Source of the DNA: Aphelocoma coerulescens
Taxonomy: Eukaryota > Chordata > Aves > Passeriformes > Corvidae
Direction: 5' to 3'
DNA: 64,000 nt
Assembly (NCBI RefSeq): GCF_041296385.1
Contig: NC_091015.1
Location: 51,092,345 to 51,156,344, forward strand
Part shown: in pieces, positions 61,883 through 64,000 of the stretch
Position numbering within the stretch: the first letter of the stretch is position 1
How the letters are laid out: every line of letters begins with the position of its first letter
The notes under the pieces: generated by a model
What the model was told of the DNA's origin: nothing
The model's database searches: none
Seen by the model: only the letters and a program-made list of their open reading frames with translations
Program-made: the position numbers and the translations under genes

Positions 61883-64000
61883 CACTGATAAGTAATATGT
61901 GGTTTCAGGCAATTTCCCCCAAATCTCTGATGGGCTTTTTGTGCTACATCAACCCAGCCACAGCAGAAACGATTCCTAAGTTGCACAAGGTAGTGAGGTA
62001 TCTGCTATGTGCCCCAATTTAGGCATATCCCAAGTGCTCTTCCAGGCACCCCCATGGCTGGAAGCACAAGCACTGTGAGCAGCAGGGCCATGTGCCATCT
62101 GAGCAAGGCAAGGGACAGCCGCAGTGATGCTGAGCTTTCACAACGGAGGTGAGGGAAGACTTCACCACTCAAGCAGAAACATTTTCAGAATCTAGAGTAT
62201 AAAAATAAAAGGGAAAAAAACCCCAACCAAACTTTTAGAAGTCTCACAGCTGCTATTGCCGATCATGTGTGTGACTCAGAGGGTAGACTGTACGCTATAA
62301 ATGGAAATGGGTTACTTATAATTTGACTGATAATGTCTTAGTTTTTGTAAGAAAAATGTCTTTTGAAGAAATACTATAGTGGGGTGGCAAGCTGTACCAT
62401 ATGTTCTTTGCTGCAGCTGACTTTATAATACATCTCAGCTACACTTTAAGCTGTATAGCACTGATTGCATTGTAACTCCTATGTCCTCTGCAGATAAAGT
62501 TATGGAAATATAATGATTGCGCTTCAGATACATGCCAGTACTGTCTATACTATTTCAAATCATCAGACAAGAGAAGAGCACCTGCTTGCCTAGGCTTTCC
62601 CTGCTTGTTTACCGCCTTCTGTACCACAGTGAGGGAGGCTTGCAGGTCCCCCAGGGAGAGTAAGCACCAAAAATAAAAATTCATTCTTGCTGGAGCCATG
62701 CTTTGACTATGTAGTACTTCATGGAAAGCATGGATGCCTTGTGCCCTTACACAGGGCAAAATTAGTAACTACAGATGCCTGAGCCTTCAGAGGGCTAGCT
62801 GGAGAGTGGACAAACAGGAGAAAACCTAGAGGTCTCCCTCCTTGACCCTGAAAGAAAACAGGTCTGGAAATGATGGTCATTGCATCTCAAATTCACCTCA
62901 GAATGGCTTGTCTGTTGGGAAATTCCTTGGACAATCTTCTGCTGTACCTCCGGGAAATGCTGATGTCATTTGCCAGAGCTGTGGTCTGGCCAGCACCCTG
63001 TGATAATTGGCCTATTAAATTTTGATATTGTGAGAAGGCTGAAGCCACCCAAGACACTGTGGTGTGGCCTCCTGGCACTGCCTTGAGGGATCAGAGCTAG
63101 CAGAGCCCTGCCTCTCTCTGTCTCTGGGTAATACTGCAAGGTGTCTATCTGCACTTGCAGCCTGGCTGTGTGTGGACATCTGCAGGGAAAACAATTTGTC
63201 ACTGTAAAGTGTCTGTTTGAGGGGAGCTGTAGAAAACAGTTGAAAGGTAACTTCCTCTCTGAAGGGTTTGATGCAGCATCTTTGGTCATGATTTTACCAG
63301 CAGGCCACCTTCACCACTGCTCTACATAAGATATTTTAATGTAGGGCTGGGCCAAATATTTGTCAAGCCAGAAAATCGGTCTGCACCACGCAGTTGGTCT
63401 CAGTCCTGGCCTGTTTAGTTGCTTCAAGGGCTTTACCATGCCTTATGGCAGGGAAATGAGATAAAATCACGGGGGAGCAGCAGGCATCACCACATAAGGA
63501 CTCCCTAAGTCCCTGTGCCTTACCCTTTGCACACTCCTGCTGCCCCTATTGATGCTCATCTTCCACCTTTTGGTGGTCCTGCCCATTGTGCCAGATCTTG
63601 GCAGACCTTACCCTGGCTGCCCCTGCCTCATCTCCCTGCCTTCCTGCAATATTTTTTATTTCCATAACACTGTGGCTTAGGGACTAGGCTAACCAGTGCC
63701 AGCCAGGAGTAACCAAAGTACCAGGCAAGGCAAGTGCTCAGGCTATGTTCTCCCTGCAGTAGTCAAGGCAGGTTTTCCTAATTCCCCATGTGCCTCCAGC
63801 CAGGTGTTAGAGTAATGTCCCCTGCAGGACTGGGTGTAGTGGCATTAGGACATACTACTTCAGGAATTCAAAAAGGGACCATTGCAAGGCAGAGGGCTTG
63901 ATCTTTCTGCACCCTTCTCAGCAAGGTTAGCTTGAAAGGTTATTATTTAACCCACATGCCGATTGCAAATCATTTTATATAAGGCTACTGGTGAAAAAGC
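61883..64000. other. Non-coding stretch, no gene recognised
   Basis: No recognised exon. An A/C-rich tract lies at 62,214-62,232. The block 62,880-63,240 has a composition unlike its flanks and might be an old repeat, but I could not match it to a family. Confidence 0.45.

Noticed and set aside
62880..63240. Possible third LTR with an ATTAAA signal
   Set aside because: No TATA box at the right distance and no TG...CA ends that I can pair, so I could not support the call.
1..64000. tRNA, rRNA, snRNA or CRISPR features
   Set aside because: I scanned for box A/B-like tRNA motifs, U6 and 7SK starts, and regularly spaced direct repeats, and saw none. A tool search could still find diverged copies.

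Overview
The window reads as genomic DNA from a bird, most likely a neoavian or songbird lineage. The support is direct: two elements with the 3' end of avian CR1 LINEs (39,285-39,709 on + and 43,339-43,640 on -), older CR1/L3-type LINE remnants, and two LTRs of the endogenous-retrovirus type seen in bird genomes. There is no bacterial-style gene density, operon, CRISPR array, rRNA or tRNA gene. I found no protein-coding gene that I can name. Most of the open frames are short and look like chance frames.

Layout. Bases 1-17,690 are AT-rich, hold no transposon I recognise, and contain several stretches that look like conserved regulatory DNA. On the minus strand near 4.1-4.55 kb there is a possible alternative first exon: a TATAAAG box, an ATG followed by 12 codons, and two good splice donors. 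Bases 17,690-19,650 form a strong CpG island, the only clear gene-control landmark. Its centre has a TATATA box flanked by GC boxes in mirror orientation, with donor sites on both strands, so I read it as a divergent promoter. One transcript would run left on minus and one would run right on plus. The exons of both genes seem to lie mostly outside what I can recognise here.

Bases 19,650-64,000 are ordinary intergenic or intronic bird DNA. They contain an LTR near 23.3-23.86 kb, a minus-sense L3/CR1 remnant at 29.5-30.06 kb, a decayed reverse-transcriptase-region LINE fragment at 32.8-33.36 kb, CR1 at 39.3 and 43.3 kb, an ancient LINE 3' end at 51 kb, an apparent solo LTR at 61.3-61.88 kb, and scattered microsatellites.

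The window contains nothing I can defend as an undescribed biological system. The points most worth checking are the mirror-symmetric promoter, the candidate alternative exon, a perfect 14-bp hairpin at 8.57 kb, and the contrast between a repeat-free left side and a repeat-bearing right side. All family names rest on recognition by eye; no alignment or database search was run.
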